From assembly GCA_030431255.1 (NCBI GenBank), contig JAUIJL010000009.1, forward strand, positions 1 through 64,000: a DNA stretch of 64,000 nt, given 5' to 3'. The stretch is from Thermoanaerobaculia bacterium. Its GTDB lineage: Bacteria > Acidobacteriota > Thermoanaerobaculia > Multivoradales > J023. The position numbers and the translations under genes are program-made. Position 1 is the first letter of the stretch; each line of letters opens with the position of its first letter. Shown here piece after piece: positions 8,064-16,794 of this stretch. The notes below the pieces were generated by a model. That model searched no databases and was not told the DNA's origin. It saw only the letters and a list, made by a program, of their open reading frames with translations.

Positions 8064-10895
8064 TCAGAGGTCCAGGTCGGACATCTTGCGCGCCAGCGTC
8101 GACCTCGACACGCCGAGCAAGGTCGCCACCTTGCGCCGGCTGCCGCCGGTCTTTTCGAGCGCCGCGAGGATCAGCTCACGCTCCAGCCGTTGGACGTGGG
8201 TCTTGAGCTTCCAGCAGCCCTCGGCCTCACCGAAAAGGAGACCCTTGGACGATAAGGTCTCGGTGGCGCTTTTCTTGCCGTCGAACCTTTCGGACAGATG
8301 GCCGATCTCGACCACTGCGGCAGCCCTCAGATTTCGAGCCGTCCGCGCCGCCTCGTGCTCGAGCTCTCGGATATTGCCCGGCCAGCGATAGCTGTTGAGG
8401 GCTTCGACCACTCGATGCTCAAAGCCTTCTACTGCAAAATCGGGACCCGCGAAGGCACGAAGGAAGTGCTCGAATAGGGGAAGGATGTCGACCGGTCGGC
8501 GTCGAAGCGGCGGCACCTCCAAGACATAACCCGCCAGACGATAGTAGAGATCTCGACGGAACCGCCCGGCCTCGATCAGCTCCGATAGATCACGGTTCGT
8601 CGCCGCCAGGATCCATGTGTCCACGGTCACCTCACCACCGCCCACGGGATGCACGGTCTTTTCCTGCACGACCCGCAAGAGCTTGGCTTGGAGCTCCAGG
8701 GGCATCTCGCCAATTTCGTCCAAAAATAGGGTTCCACCGTCGGCGGAGCGGAATTGGCCGAGCCGGGGCTCGACACCCGTCGCCACGCCCCGCCCGATGC
8801 CGAACATCTCCGACTCCAACAGCTCCGCGGGAATGGCCGCGCAATTGACCGCCACGAACGGACCGTCGCGACGATCCGACGAATCGTGGAGGATCCGCGC
8901 CACCCGATCTTTACCGACGCCCGTCTCACCGCCGATCAACACCGATAGGTCGGTGCCCAGAAGACTCTTCATGGCGGCATACATGGCCAGCACCGACGCC
9001 GACCGGCCGATCCAAAAACCCTCGGGAAAGACCAATTCCTCGGGCACGCCTTGGGGCAGCGATGCCGAGGGACCGACCAGGGGGCGAATCGCTGAATCAC
9101 GGACGCCGGACGCCTCCGAAACCGGGCCGGCCCCGTGTGCGGCTTGCTCCTCGGCCAGGCGCTGAGCCTGTACAGCGCGCATCTCGGTGACCTCTCGCAC
9201 CAACACTATAGCCGCCGATCGACCGTTTAGGCGCAGCGGGCTGACCCAGGCTTCCATCCAACGGGCGGGCTCGTTTCCGAGGGAAAAGGCATGCACGAAG
9301 CCGTCGCCGGAATCCTCCCAAGACACTTGCAACCGTTGCAGGATCTCCCCCAACCAAGCCGGTCGGTGGCCCTCCGGAACCAGCTCTCGCCCGCTCTTGT
9401 TGGTATCCAGAAGCTTCCCGGAGTCACACGCCACGACCAGCTTGGCGGTGGATCGCTCTTCGAATAGAGCCCGATATCGGTCCTCGGACTCGGACACCTT
9501 CTTCATGGCCGCGGACAGCTGCTCGTTCTGTCGAGCGATTTGCCGCTCGGCGCGGACTTTGACCACCACAATGGCCGTCGACAGCCCCATGAACAACACC
9601 AAAGCCGCCATCACCGCCCGCTGACGCCGCAGCTCCGAGGCGTCCAGCTCCGCCTGCCGACGCAGCAGCTCCAGCTCCTGTTCTCGAATCGCCGCCTCGA
9701 AGCGAAGCTGAGCCTCTTCCATGGCGGCCCGATTCTCCTCGCTGTACATACGACGGCTCAGCTCTTCGTGAGCTTCGAGGGCCCGGCGTGATTCCGCGGG
9801 ACGCCCGAGGGCCCCCAGGGAGACGCTCAACGCCCGTTTGGCCCGCAACATTTCACCGGAAGCGTCGATCTCGCCGGCGATCGCCAAGGCCTGCTCGAGA
9901 CTCGCCAGGGCTTCTCGATGGCGATTCTCGTCCTGGTGCAGCTCGGCGATATCGATCAATAAAATCGATTCCCGCCGGCGATCCCCGATGTCTCGCCGCA
10001 TGGCCAAACTCTGACGGTAATAGTCCAAAGCTCGCTCCGGATCGCCCTGATCTCGATAGATATCTCCGATAAATCCCAACGAAATCGCGACCCCGGTCGG
10101 GCTGCCGATCTCTTCTTTCATCTTCAAGGCCTGTAGCTGGGATTCCAGGGCCTCTTGCAACCGACCCAGTCGGCGTTGGACATCGCCCATCACCGACAGC
10201 AGGCTGCTGATCTCCCGCTGATTTTGCACTTCCCCTTGAAGGGCCAACGCCTGCCGATATAGGGATAAAGCCTTCTCCGGCTCGCCGATATCCGAATGCA
10301 ACACGCCGATGTTGCGCAGCGACCAGGCCACGCCGCCGGGGTCGGCCGCCTGCTGAAACGCGTCGTGGGCGGCGACATAGGAGTCCATGGCCTTGGGGTA
10401 ATCGCCCATTCTCCAATGGGCATAACCGATGCCGTTGGAGGCCGCGGCCCATCCCCGTCGATCACCGATCTGCTCGTACAGCTCGCGTGCCTCGGTCGAT
10501 GCCCCCAGGGCCTCGCGGTGTTGCCCCAAACGGCGGATCGCGTTGGCTTTGCGTCGCAGGGCCTCGGCGAGGATCGGGGTCTCGCCGAGCTTCCGAGCCC
10601 CGCTCTCCGCCTCTCGGCAATAATCCGCGGCTTGCTCATGGCGCTCCCGTCGGTAGGCGGCCTTGCAAAGATCCAGCAGAATCTCCAGACGCCGGCTGGA
10701 GGTCTCGTCGTCACCGATCAGCTGCAAAGCCTCGGTGCCGTAAACCAGAGCACGCTCGGGCTCATGGTCCACCGCGGCCCGGAGCGCCTCCAACAGCCCG
10801 TCGAGACGTTCCTCTTCGGGTTGAGGTTGGGGTTGAGCCGAGATCGCGACGCTCCACGCCACCACCAGCAACAGAAACCCAGCCAGTGACCTCAT
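8064..10895 (-). CDS. Membrane-spanning TPR-PAS-AAA+-Fis regulator lacking a GAFTGA loop
   Basis: 943 residues. A signal-like N-terminus is followed by many TPR units (about 30-400), a coiled coil and a transmembrane helix (AVMAALVLFMGLSTAIVVV), then a PAS-like domain, then a sigma-54-activator AAA+ domain (about 640-870) and a Fis-type helix-turn-helix at the C-terminus (GGSRRKVATLLGVSRSTLAR). Walker A (GETGVGKD, 656-663), Walker B (GGTLFLDEIGE) and the arginine fingers (RFRRDLYYRL) are present. The sigma-54-contacting GAFTGA loop is GVATGV (703-708). The TPRs would be outside and the DNA-binding part inside the cytoplasm. Its ATG overlaps the esterase stop codon as ATGA, so the two genes are translationally coupled. 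I infer a one-component envelope sensor that may not work through sigma-54. Confidence 0.85.
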   Translation of the reverse strand: MRSLAGFLLLVVAWSVAISAQPQPQPEEERLDGLLEALRAAVDHEPERALVYGTEALQLIGDDETSSRRLEILLDLCKAAYRRERHEQAADYCREAESGARKLGETPILAEALRRKANAIRRLGQHREALGASTEARELYEQIGDRRGWAAASNGIGYAHWRMGDYPKAMDSYVAAHDAFQQAADPGGVAWSLRNIGVLHSDIGEPEKALSLYRQALALQGEVQNQREISSLLSVMGDVQRRLGRLQEALESQLQALKMKEEIGSPTGVAISLGFIGDIYRDQGDPERALDYYRQSLAMRRDIGDRRRESILLIDIAELHQDENRHREALASLEQALAIAGEIDASGEMLRAKRALSVSLGALGRPAESRRALEAHEELSRRMYSEENRAAMEEAQLRFEAAIREQELELLRRQAELDASELRRQRAVMAALVLFMGLSTAIVVVKVRAERQIARQNEQLSAAMKKVSESEDRYRALFEERSTAKLVVACDSGKLLDTNKSGRELVPEGHRPAWLGEILQRLQVSWEDSGDGFVHAFSLGNEPARWMEAWVSPLRLNGRSAAIVLVREVTEMRAVQAQRLAEEQAAHGAGPVSEASGVRDSAIRPLVGPSASLPQGVPEELVFPEGFWIGRSASVLAMYAAMKSLLGTDLSVLIGGETGVGKDRVARILHDSSDRRDGPFVAVNCAAIPAELLESEMFGIGRGVATGVEPRLGQFRSADGGTLFLDEIGEMPLELQAKLLRVVQEKTVHPVGGGEVTVDTWILAATNRDLSELIEAGRFRRDLYYRLAGYVLEVPPLRRRPVDILPLFEHFLRAFAGPDFAVEGFEHRVVEALNSYRWPGNIRELEHEAARTARNLRAAAVVEIGHLSERFDGKKSATETLSSKGLLFGEAEGCWKLKTHVQRLERELILAALEKTGGSRRKVATLLGVSRSTLARKMSDLDL

Positions 10896-12898
10896 GGCCT
10901 TTCGGGCAGTGCTGCCGCCGTCGGGAAGCTATCCGTTCGAAACGGTGACGCCGGCAACCCTTCCACGTTGTAGAGGTTGGCACCTTCGGGATTGTTGCTC
11001 CACGCGTATCGGACCGCGATCGGCTCAGGCACGGCTTCGCTGCGAACGATCACGCGATCTCCCTCGATCCAGGCTTTCGCCCACACGAATCGTCGATCGG
11101 CCCCCGCGATGGCAAATTGCTCGAGCTCGCCGTCCTTGGCCAGCAAACCTCCGCCGACGTGGTCGAAGGTGAGCACGACCCGGTCCTGCTCGATCCGATG
11201 CTCACGGTAGGTCGGCCCCGACCACACCAAACTCTCCTCTCCATAGACCAGATGACGCGCGGCCAGGGACAGCCGCAGGCCGACGTCTTGTTTGTTGCGT
11301 GGATGGACATCGTCGGCGTCGCCGATGTCGATGATCACCGCTTGGGCGGTCTGGGGCAGCTCCAGGGTTTGGGATTGTGATTCCCGCAGCACGGCCCAAT
11401 CGCTTTCACCCGGCTGCTCCGCGGGTTTCATGAAATTCGCCAGCTGCACGAAGAGGAAGGGCAGATCGTCGAGGCCGTAGCGCCGACGCCAGTCTTGGAT
11501 CAGACCGGGGAAACGCAACCGATATGGGTAAGCGTCCTCGGGACCCGCATTGGATTCTCCCTGGTACCAGAGCACGCCCCGGACTGGGTAATCGAGGATG
11601 GGGTGAATCATCTGGTTGTAGAGCAACGTGGGGAATTGATTGGCGTTGGTGCTCGGGTCGTAGCTGAAGGAGCCGATGCGAAAACGCCACTCCGAAGCCA
11701 AGGAACGTCGGTGGCCGTCGAGCTCTAGGAAGAGCATCTCCGGCGGACCGTAGATGCCGCCCCCCAACCCCGTGTCGGTCACGCGGACCGCGATCACGTT
11801 GTCTCCCTCTCGAAGGTCTTCGATGGGAATCGGGTAAACCCTGGGCACATCGTAGGATCGTTCGAGGCCGCCGATCTGTCGACCGTTGAGCCACGCGGTA
11901 TCCGTATCGTCGATCATGCCGAGGCCGACCCTGGCGGGTTTCCCGTTCGCCCGTAGCGCTTTCAGCTCGTCGGCGCTCAGCGCGAAGCGATAGCGAAACC
12001 AGACCACCCCGTCGAGGCCCGTCCAGCCCGCCCCTTCCCAACGCCCGGGCAGCTCCATCTCATCCCAATTCCCGTCGTCCAAATCGGGATCGGCCCAGAC
12101 GGCCTTGGACCCGCTCATACCCAGATCGTGCTCCGGCAGCTCACCGAGCTGCTCGCGGATCTTGGCCAACAACTGGCTTTCCTCGTCCTCGAGCTGCCGT
12201 GCCACCTCCCGGGCCGCCTGCTCGTCGTCCCTGAAACCCAAGGCCGTAGCGCTCATCCAAGGCTCGATCCGACTACCACCCCACGACGAGTGGATCAGAC
12301 CGATGGGCACGTCGACCTCTTTCCTCAGCTCCCGGGCGAAGAAATAACCCACCGCTGTCCAGCCCCCGACGGTTTCGGGAGAGGCCACGGTCCACTCGCC
12401 ACCCACCAACCGGTCCTCGGGTTTCAGGGAGCTCGATCTCGGCACGGCGAAATGCCGAATGGAGCGATCCGTGGCCACGGCGATCTCCGCCTCGGCATCT
12501 CGGGCCTGAGCCACCGGCCACTCCATATTCGATTGCCCCGAGCACAGCCACACATCACCGACCATGACATCGTGGATCTCCCGCTGAAAATCCTCTGCTC
12601 GAATCCGAAGAAGATGGGGACCACCGGCGGGCCGCGCGGGCAGGGTCACCTGCCAGCGACCTTCCGCGTCGGCCCGACCGGAAAACGATTGCTCATCGAA
12701 TTGAACCTCGACGTCGGTTCCGGGGTCGGCCCAACCCCACAGAGGCACGGGCAGATCTCGCTGGATCACCATGCCGTCGGCGATCAGCCGAGAGGGCTGA
12801 AAGCCATCGGTCTCAGCCGGCGGCTGATCCGCCGAGCAGCTCAGGACGAGCACGGAGGCCAAGCAAAAGAAGACACGGAGCGGACGGCTCGAAGTCAT
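10892..12898 (-). CDS. Sialate O-acetylesterase-like SGNH lipoprotein
   Basis: 668 residues. A lipobox (LVLSC, C21) marks a lipoprotein. The catalytic serine motif GQSNMEWP (S123) is the block I of sialate O-acetylesterases; the second conserved segment GVLWYQGESN and a late DVHP (Asp-x-x-His-like) are present, with a galactose-binding-like beta-sandwich inserted between them. The usual role is removal of acetyl groups from sialic acid or plant polysaccharides. GAGGAG lies 7 bases before ATG 12898, which makes this start better than an in-frame ATG twelve codons upstream. The stop overlaps the next gene's start (ATGA), so this carbohydrate esterase shares an operon with the TPR-AAA+ regulator. 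Confidence 0.88.
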   Translation of the reverse strand: MTSSRPLRVFFCLASVLVLSCSADQPPAETDGFQPSRLIADGMVIQRDLPVPLWGWADPGTDVEVQFDEQSFSGRADAEGRWQVTLPARPAGGPHLLRIRAEDFQREIHDVMVGDVWLCSGQSNMEWPVAQARDAEAEIAVATDRSIRHFAVPRSSSLKPEDRLVGGEWTVASPETVGGWTAVGYFFARELRKEVDVPIGLIHSSWGGSRIEPWMSATALGFRDDEQAAREVARQLEDEESQLLAKIREQLGELPEHDLGMSGSKAVWADPDLDDGNWDEMELPGRWEGAGWTGLDGVVWFRYRFALSADELKALRANGKPARVGLGMIDDTDTAWLNGRQIGGLERSYDVPRVYPIPIEDLREGDNVIAVRVTDTGLGGGIYGPPEMLFLELDGHRRSLASEWRFRIGSFSYDPSTNANQFPTLLYNQMIHPILDYPVRGVLWYQGESNAGPEDAYPYRLRFPGLIQDWRRRYGLDDLPFLFVQLANFMKPAEQPGESDWAVLRESQSQTLELPQTAQAVIIDIGDADDVHPRNKQDVGLRLSLAARHLVYGEESLVWSGPTYREHRIEQDRVVLTFDHVGGGLLAKDGELEQFAIAGADRRFVWAKAWIEGDRVIVRSEAVPEPIAVRYAWSNNPEGANLYNVEGLPASPFRTDSFPTAAALPERP

Positions 12899-12958
12899 GG
12901 AAAAGCTCCTCAATTGAATGGGTGCTGCGAGCATACCGCGTTCCTAAGGACCTCTTAT

Positions 12959-13000
12959 CGATCTGCCCTTCTCGATCTGCCCTTCTCGATCTGACTTCTT
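12959..13000. repeat. 14-bp tandem repeat, three copies
   Basis: cgatctgcccttct occurs twice exactly and once with three changes, in the gap between the divergent esterase and MmcQ-like genes. It may affect promoter spacing. Confidence 0.75.
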
Positions 13001-13099
13001 CTCGACCGATGGAACCGTCGCGATCTCACCGTAGGGTCCGGTGATAGGCTTCGGCCGATCCACCTGACCTCCGACCGGCCTTTCAATCGGGAGCCCACC

Positions 13100-13468
13100 A
13101 TGAGCGAGCACTTCACCAATCCGGTCACTCTGGCACTCCGTGACCACGCCATGACATTTCCCGAGACCAGCGAGGGGGCCTCCTGCGTGAATCGCGCTTT
13201 CAAGGTGCGGAAGAAGAACTTCCTCTTCGTGGGCGAAAAGGACGACGGCGCCTGCAAGGTCATGCTCAAGCTAAAACCTTCCCTCGACGAAGCCCAGGAC
13301 GTCGCCGGCGGCGACGATCGATTCGAGGTCGGCAGCTCCGGCTGGGTGACGGTCCGCTTCCATGCCTCGGACCTTCCGGACGTCGAGCTCTTGAAGCGGT
13401 GGGTCGACGAGAGCTTTCAAACCCTCGCACCCAAGACTCTCGCCAAGCAGGTCGCGGCCCAAGGCTGA
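13100..13468 (+). CDS. MmcQ/YjbR-family small protein
   Basis: 122 residues matching the MmcQ/YjbR fold in length and pattern: FPETSEGASCVNRAFKVRKKNFLFV, then KLKPSLDEA, then GWVTVRF and LLKRWVDESF. The family has a double-wing DNA-binding-like fold, but its cellular role is poorly defined. GGGAG lies 6 bases upstream of the ATG. It is followed after 29 bp by a methyltransferase on the same strand, probably in one transcript. Confidence 0.85.
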   Translation: MSEHFTNPVTLALRDHAMTFPETSEGASCVNRAFKVRKKNFLFVGEKDDGACKVMLKLKPSLDEAQDVAGGDDRFEVGSSGWVTVRFHASDLPDVELLKRWVDESFQTLAPKTLAKQVAAQG

Positions 13469-13497
13469 GCCCTCGACGGCGAGACCGGTAGTCACCC

Positions 13498-14250
13498 ATG
13501 GCAGCTCTTTACGACCAAATCGGCATCACCTATTCCGCAACCCGTTCCACGGATCCGCGGATCGCGAGCCGGCTCTATGCCGAGCTTCGGGGAGCGACCC
13601 GCATCGTCAACCTCGGCGCCGGCACCGGCTCTTATGAGCCCGAACACGTGAGCTTGGTGGCGATCGAGCCGTCCGTTGAGATGATCTGCCAGAGGAAAGT
13701 CGGCTCCCATCCCGTCGGGCAGGCTTCCGCCGAGCACCTGCCTTTCAAAGACAAAAGTTTTTCCCACGCCATGACCGTGCTTTCCATGCACCACTGGGCG
13801 AACCGACCGCTCGCCTTCCGCGAGATCCATCGGGTGACCACCGACAGATTCATCGCCCTGACCTGGGACCCTACGTCCGATCGCTTTTGGCTGACTCGGG
13901 ACTACTTTCCGGAAATCCATGAAACGGATCTGCGAATCTTCCCCGCTCTGAAAGAGCTTCAGGCACATTTCGATGACGTGCGCGTGAGCCCCTTGCCCAT
14001 TCCGGAGGACTGCAAGGACGGGTTTCTAGCGGCTTTTTGGAAACGACCCCAAGCCTATTTGAGCAGCGAGGTCCGGCAATCGATTTCGTCGTTTTCCAAA
14101 ATCGACAGGGTGTCGGAAGGTTTGGAGAGGTTGCGCAAAGACCTCGACAATGGAGCTTGGGCCAAGAGGAATCAGTCCATCCTGGACGCTCCGTGCCTCG
14201 ACGTCGGCTACCGGATCGTCACCGCCAGGGTCCGGCCCTCGGATCCCTGA
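13498..14250 (+). CDS. Class I SAM-dependent methyltransferase
   Basis: 250 residues with the class I motifs: NLGAGTGSYE (motif I, SAM-binding glycines), AIEPS (acidic end of beta 2) and AEHLPFKDKSFSHAMTVLSMHHW (post-I to motif III region). It resembles the UbiE/Methyltransf_11 group; the acceptor cannot be predicted. The ribosome site is weak. It lies 29 bp after the MmcQ-like gene. Confidence 0.88.
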   Translation: MAALYDQIGITYSATRSTDPRIASRLYAELRGATRIVNLGAGTGSYEPEHVSLVAIEPSVEMICQRKVGSHPVGQASAEHLPFKDKSFSHAMTVLSMHHWANRPLAFREIHRVTTDRFIALTWDPTSDRFWLTRDYFPEIHETDLRIFPALKELQAHFDDVRVSPLPIPEDCKDGFLAAFWKRPQAYLSSEVRQSISSFSKIDRVSEGLERLRKDLDNGAWAKRNQSILDAPCLDVGYRIVTARVRPSDP

Positions 14251-14294
14251 TCGCGGGCTCGGCCGGAAGCTATCGCGGGCTCCGTCGGAAGCTG
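14251..14294. repeat. 22-bp direct repeat, two copies
   Basis: Two adjacent copies of a unit beginning tcgcgggctc and ending ggaagct, with two internal differences, start at the methyltransferase stop codon. A GT-rich simple stretch follows at about 14341-14367, before the next gene. Confidence 0.65.
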
Positions 14295-14421
14295 GAGCCG
14301 AAAGGCGGTCGGAAAAGTCCCAGCCTCGCGACTCCCTCCAACGTGTGAGCGTGTGTGCGTGTGTGCAGCAGACCGTCGACCCACCTTCGCCCCGTCTCCC
14401 GGGGCCCGAGGAGCGCAGATC

Positions 14422-14880
14422 ATGATTCGCAAAACTCTCAACGCCACGGACCTGGGTGGCTGCCTCGTCAAGCTCTTCGGTTTGCCGTTTTTGTGCATCG
14501 GCCTGTGGATGACGGTCTCCATGGCCCAGGGGCTCTATTTCGGCTTCGCGTTTGAAGACTGGCGGCAGATCGAAGGCACCGCCCATCGACCCGAAGACGG
14601 CTCCTTCTTCGAACCGAATCTGGAATTCAGCTACGAATTCGAAGGCCGGTCCTACCGCACGGACCGTCTCAGCTACGGAGCCGTCGCCAAATCGAGCAGC
14701 TTCGTCCTAAAAACGTACGAAGACGGCGCCACCGTCGAGCTCTGGCTCGACCCGGAACGGCCGAGCCGCGCGGTCCTGCTGCCTCCCGATCAAGGGGCGA
14801 CCCTCGGCATCTCGGCCCTCGGCCTGACCCTTACCGTCATCGGCGGTCTTTTATGTTTCGCCCGGGCTCGAAACCGCTAG
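14422..14880 (+). CDS. DUF3592-type membrane protein
   Basis: 152 residues with transmembrane helices near both ends (KLFGLPFLCIGLWMTVSM and LGISALGLTLTVIGGLLCF) and a soluble middle segment (FEYEFEGRSYRTDRLSYG-like pattern, then YEDGATVELWLDPERPSRAVL) typical of DUF3592 proteins, whose function is not known. GAGGAG lies 8 bases before the ATG at 14422; an earlier in-frame ATG at 14353 has no ribosome site and lies in GT-rich DNA. Confidence 0.75.
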   Translation: MIRKTLNATDLGGCLVKLFGLPFLCIGLWMTVSMAQGLYFGFAFEDWRQIEGTAHRPEDGSFFEPNLEFSYEFEGRSYRTDRLSYGAVAKSSSFVLKTYEDGATVELWLDPERPSRAVLLPPDQGATLGISALGLTLTVIGGLLCFARARNR

Positions 14881-14890
14881 CTCGAAGCCC

Positions 14891-15031
14891 TCACTCCGCT
14901 TTGTGCAGCACAAGCTGATTGAAGGGAATCTCGATACCGGCCTCGTTGAGCTTGTTGTACTCAGTAAGAATTTCGGTCATGTCGAGTCCTTTGGTAGCAG
15001 GAAATTGAACATGGGTACCCTGCGGCACCTC
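14891..15031 (-). pseudogene. Remnant of the C-terminus of an MscS-type mechanosensitive channel
   Basis: The minus strand reads 46 codons ending in NEAGIEIPFNQLVLHKAE and a stop, directly after an in-frame TGA at 15035-15037. NEAGIEIPFPQ...H is the hallmark C-terminal end of MscS-family channels, and the preceding EVPQGTHVQFPATKG fits the beta domain edge. The membrane part is absent from the window, so this is the tail of a deleted gene. A 29-residue peptide from ATG 14980 is possible but unlikely to be a gene. Confidence 0.55.
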
Positions 15032-15190
15032 ATGTCAAAAGGACCCGGGGAAGACTTCCCGGGATGCTCGAAGATTCGAATTTCTCAGAATTTAAGCACG
15101 CATCCAGATTCGAGCCTAGACTAAAAACATGCTACAATGACATCTCTCATCGCAGATCTTTCCATCCCCCACTACCTTAGGATAGATGCC

Positions 15191-16306
15191 GTGCTCAAAG
15201 AATTATCGCTGAAATGCTTCCTCGTGCTCACCGTGCTGCTCATCGGCCTGACGGCCGCGGGTCCGGCCACCGCCTTCACCGATCTCGACGTCCGCCTTGA
15301 GCCGATCCAGCCCCTACCCGGCGAGGACTTCGTCATCGTCATCGAGGGGATGAGCGAGTCCCTGCCCGTGGGGCTCGAAGACCTCGTGAGAACTGATCAG
15401 GGTCTCGAGATTCAGCTCTATCGCCCCTCTTGCGCTCCGCCGTGCCCCGCCCAGAGCTTCCGTCTCGATCTCGAGATCGACGGGTCCTCAAACCCGTTCA
15501 GCGAGGGATTGGTGGAGCTGTGGATCAACGGACGGGTAGGCATCGAAAACGATCGCAGCACCCTATTTCGGACCTACTTCGCCGTCGGCGAGCTGTTCTT
15601 CCACTCCATGACGCCGGAAACGGTGCTCAACCCATGGACCCCCACCGACAACGAGCGTGTGCAGCTGCTCGTGCCGGTCGTCGCCAATGTTTGCGGCCCG
15701 AGCCCGCCCAGGCTCGACCGAATCGAGCGCAACGGCTCGCTGATCTCGGTCTTTCTCAACTTCAGCCCCGGATTCGGCGGCGAGTTTCTGAACGGCGAGA
15801 GCCCGGATCCCAAATGCTCTCCGGCGGTGCCCTATTTATCGGCCACGCCGGTGGACCTCGGGGTGCTGGAAGCCGGCACCTACAACCTGGAGGTCTTCTT
15901 CCGCAGCACCCGTGACGACTCCCTGCCCATTCGGGTGAATAAAAGACCGTTCCAGGTGACCGACGCGCCCGACTTGGTCAGCCTTCAAGGGGATCGCTTC
16001 CAAGTCGAGGTCGAGTGGCGCGACGCCGCAGGCCAAGTGGGGGTCGGCAAACCGGTGCCGGGGCCGTCCGCCGACTCCACACTTTTCACCTTCTTCGGCT
16101 CCGAAAATTGGGAGCTGCTGGTGAAAGTCCTCGACGGCTGTTCCATGAATAATCGTTTCTGGGTCTTCGGTGCCGCCGCCACGGATGTGGAATACACCAT
16201 CACCGTGACCGACACCCAAACCCAGGCGGTTTGGACCTATACCAACCCCCTCGGCAATCCCTCGGCGGCGATCAACGACACCGACGCCTTCAACACCTGC
16301 CCCTAG
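15191..16306 (+). CDS. Secreted protein with C-terminal acidobacterial-type beta domain
   Basis: 371 residues from GTG 15191. A signal peptide (KCFLVLTVLLIGLTAAGPATA) is followed by beta-rich sequence and, after residue 260, a domain with RFQVEVEWRDAAGQVGVG, ENWELLVKVLDGC and NNRFWVFGAAATDVEYTITVTDT. I recognise that pattern from the C-termini of many exported proteins of Thermoanaerobaculia-like Acidobacteriota; its role is unknown. GTG is favoured because TAGGA lies about 8 bases upstream and a -10-like TACAAT (15133-15138) would place the RNA start beyond the earlier in-frame ATG at 15137. Surface or secreted function is inferred only from the signal peptide. Confidence 0.7.
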   Translation: MLKELSLKCFLVLTVLLIGLTAAGPATAFTDLDVRLEPIQPLPGEDFVIVIEGMSESLPVGLEDLVRTDQGLEIQLYRPSCAPPCPAQSFRLDLEIDGSSNPFSEGLVELWINGRVGIENDRSTLFRTYFAVGELFFHSMTPETVLNPWTPTDNERVQLLVPVVANVCGPSPPRLDRIERNGSLISVFLNFSPGFGGEFLNGESPDPKCSPAVPYLSATPVDLGVLEAGTYNLEVFFRSTRDDSLPIRVNKRPFQVTDAPDLVSLQGDRFQVEVEWRDAAGQVGVGKPVPGPSADSTLFTFFGSENWELLVKVLDGCSMNNRFWVFGAAATDVEYTITVTDTQTQAVWTYTNPLGNPSAAINDTDAFNTCP

Positions 16307-16346
16307 AATCCTCCCTCGGCAGGGTGGGGTGCCTATCCAAAATCCG

Positions 16347-16532
16347 TCAGCCCCCCGCCCTGCCCATACGGCTGTGCAACGCCACCGCCAAGGCCACACC
16401 GACGCCGATGCCGACGGCGATATTGCCAGTGGCGGTGCCGATGGCCAAACCGACCCCCACTCCGATGGCGATGAACCCACGGGATTTTCGGTTCCGGTCT
16501 TCTTTTCCTGGTTCGTGTAATTCTGAGCTCAA
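16347..16532 (-). CDS. Small glycine-zipper membrane protein
   Basis: A 61-residue frame from TTG 16532 with GGGGAG 8 bases upstream. The charged N-terminus (HEPGKEDRNRKSRG) precedes one or two glycine-zipper transmembrane segments (FIAIGVGVGLAIGTATG and NIAVGIGVGVALAVAL). The regular GxGxG spacing and positive-inside flank look selected, and small glycine-zipper proteins of this form are common in bacteria, though without known function. It lies opposite and between two plus-strand secreted-protein genes in a 488-bp gap. Confidence 0.6.
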   Translation of the reverse strand: MSSELHEPGKEDRNRKSRGFIAIGVGVGLAIGTATGNIAVGIGVGVALAVALHSRMGRAGG

Positions 16533-16794
16533 GTGGTTGTCTCCCCTGCCCGGGAGCCGGCGCGCCAAAACGGCGACAGCTCCATGCTTTTCGGTCTTCA
16601 CTTCTGCTCAGTCCGCTACGGCCGGAAAGCCTCGCTTATTCTCGTCTCCCGCCACCTCGCCGGCCGTTCGCGGCCACCCCACGATCCGAGCGCGAAAAAT
16701 AATTTCCATCTCGCTCCCCCCTCGAGCGGAGAACGGGATTTCTACTTGTATAACCCGCCGAGATCCCTCGGAAAACATCACAAGGAGACTTCCT

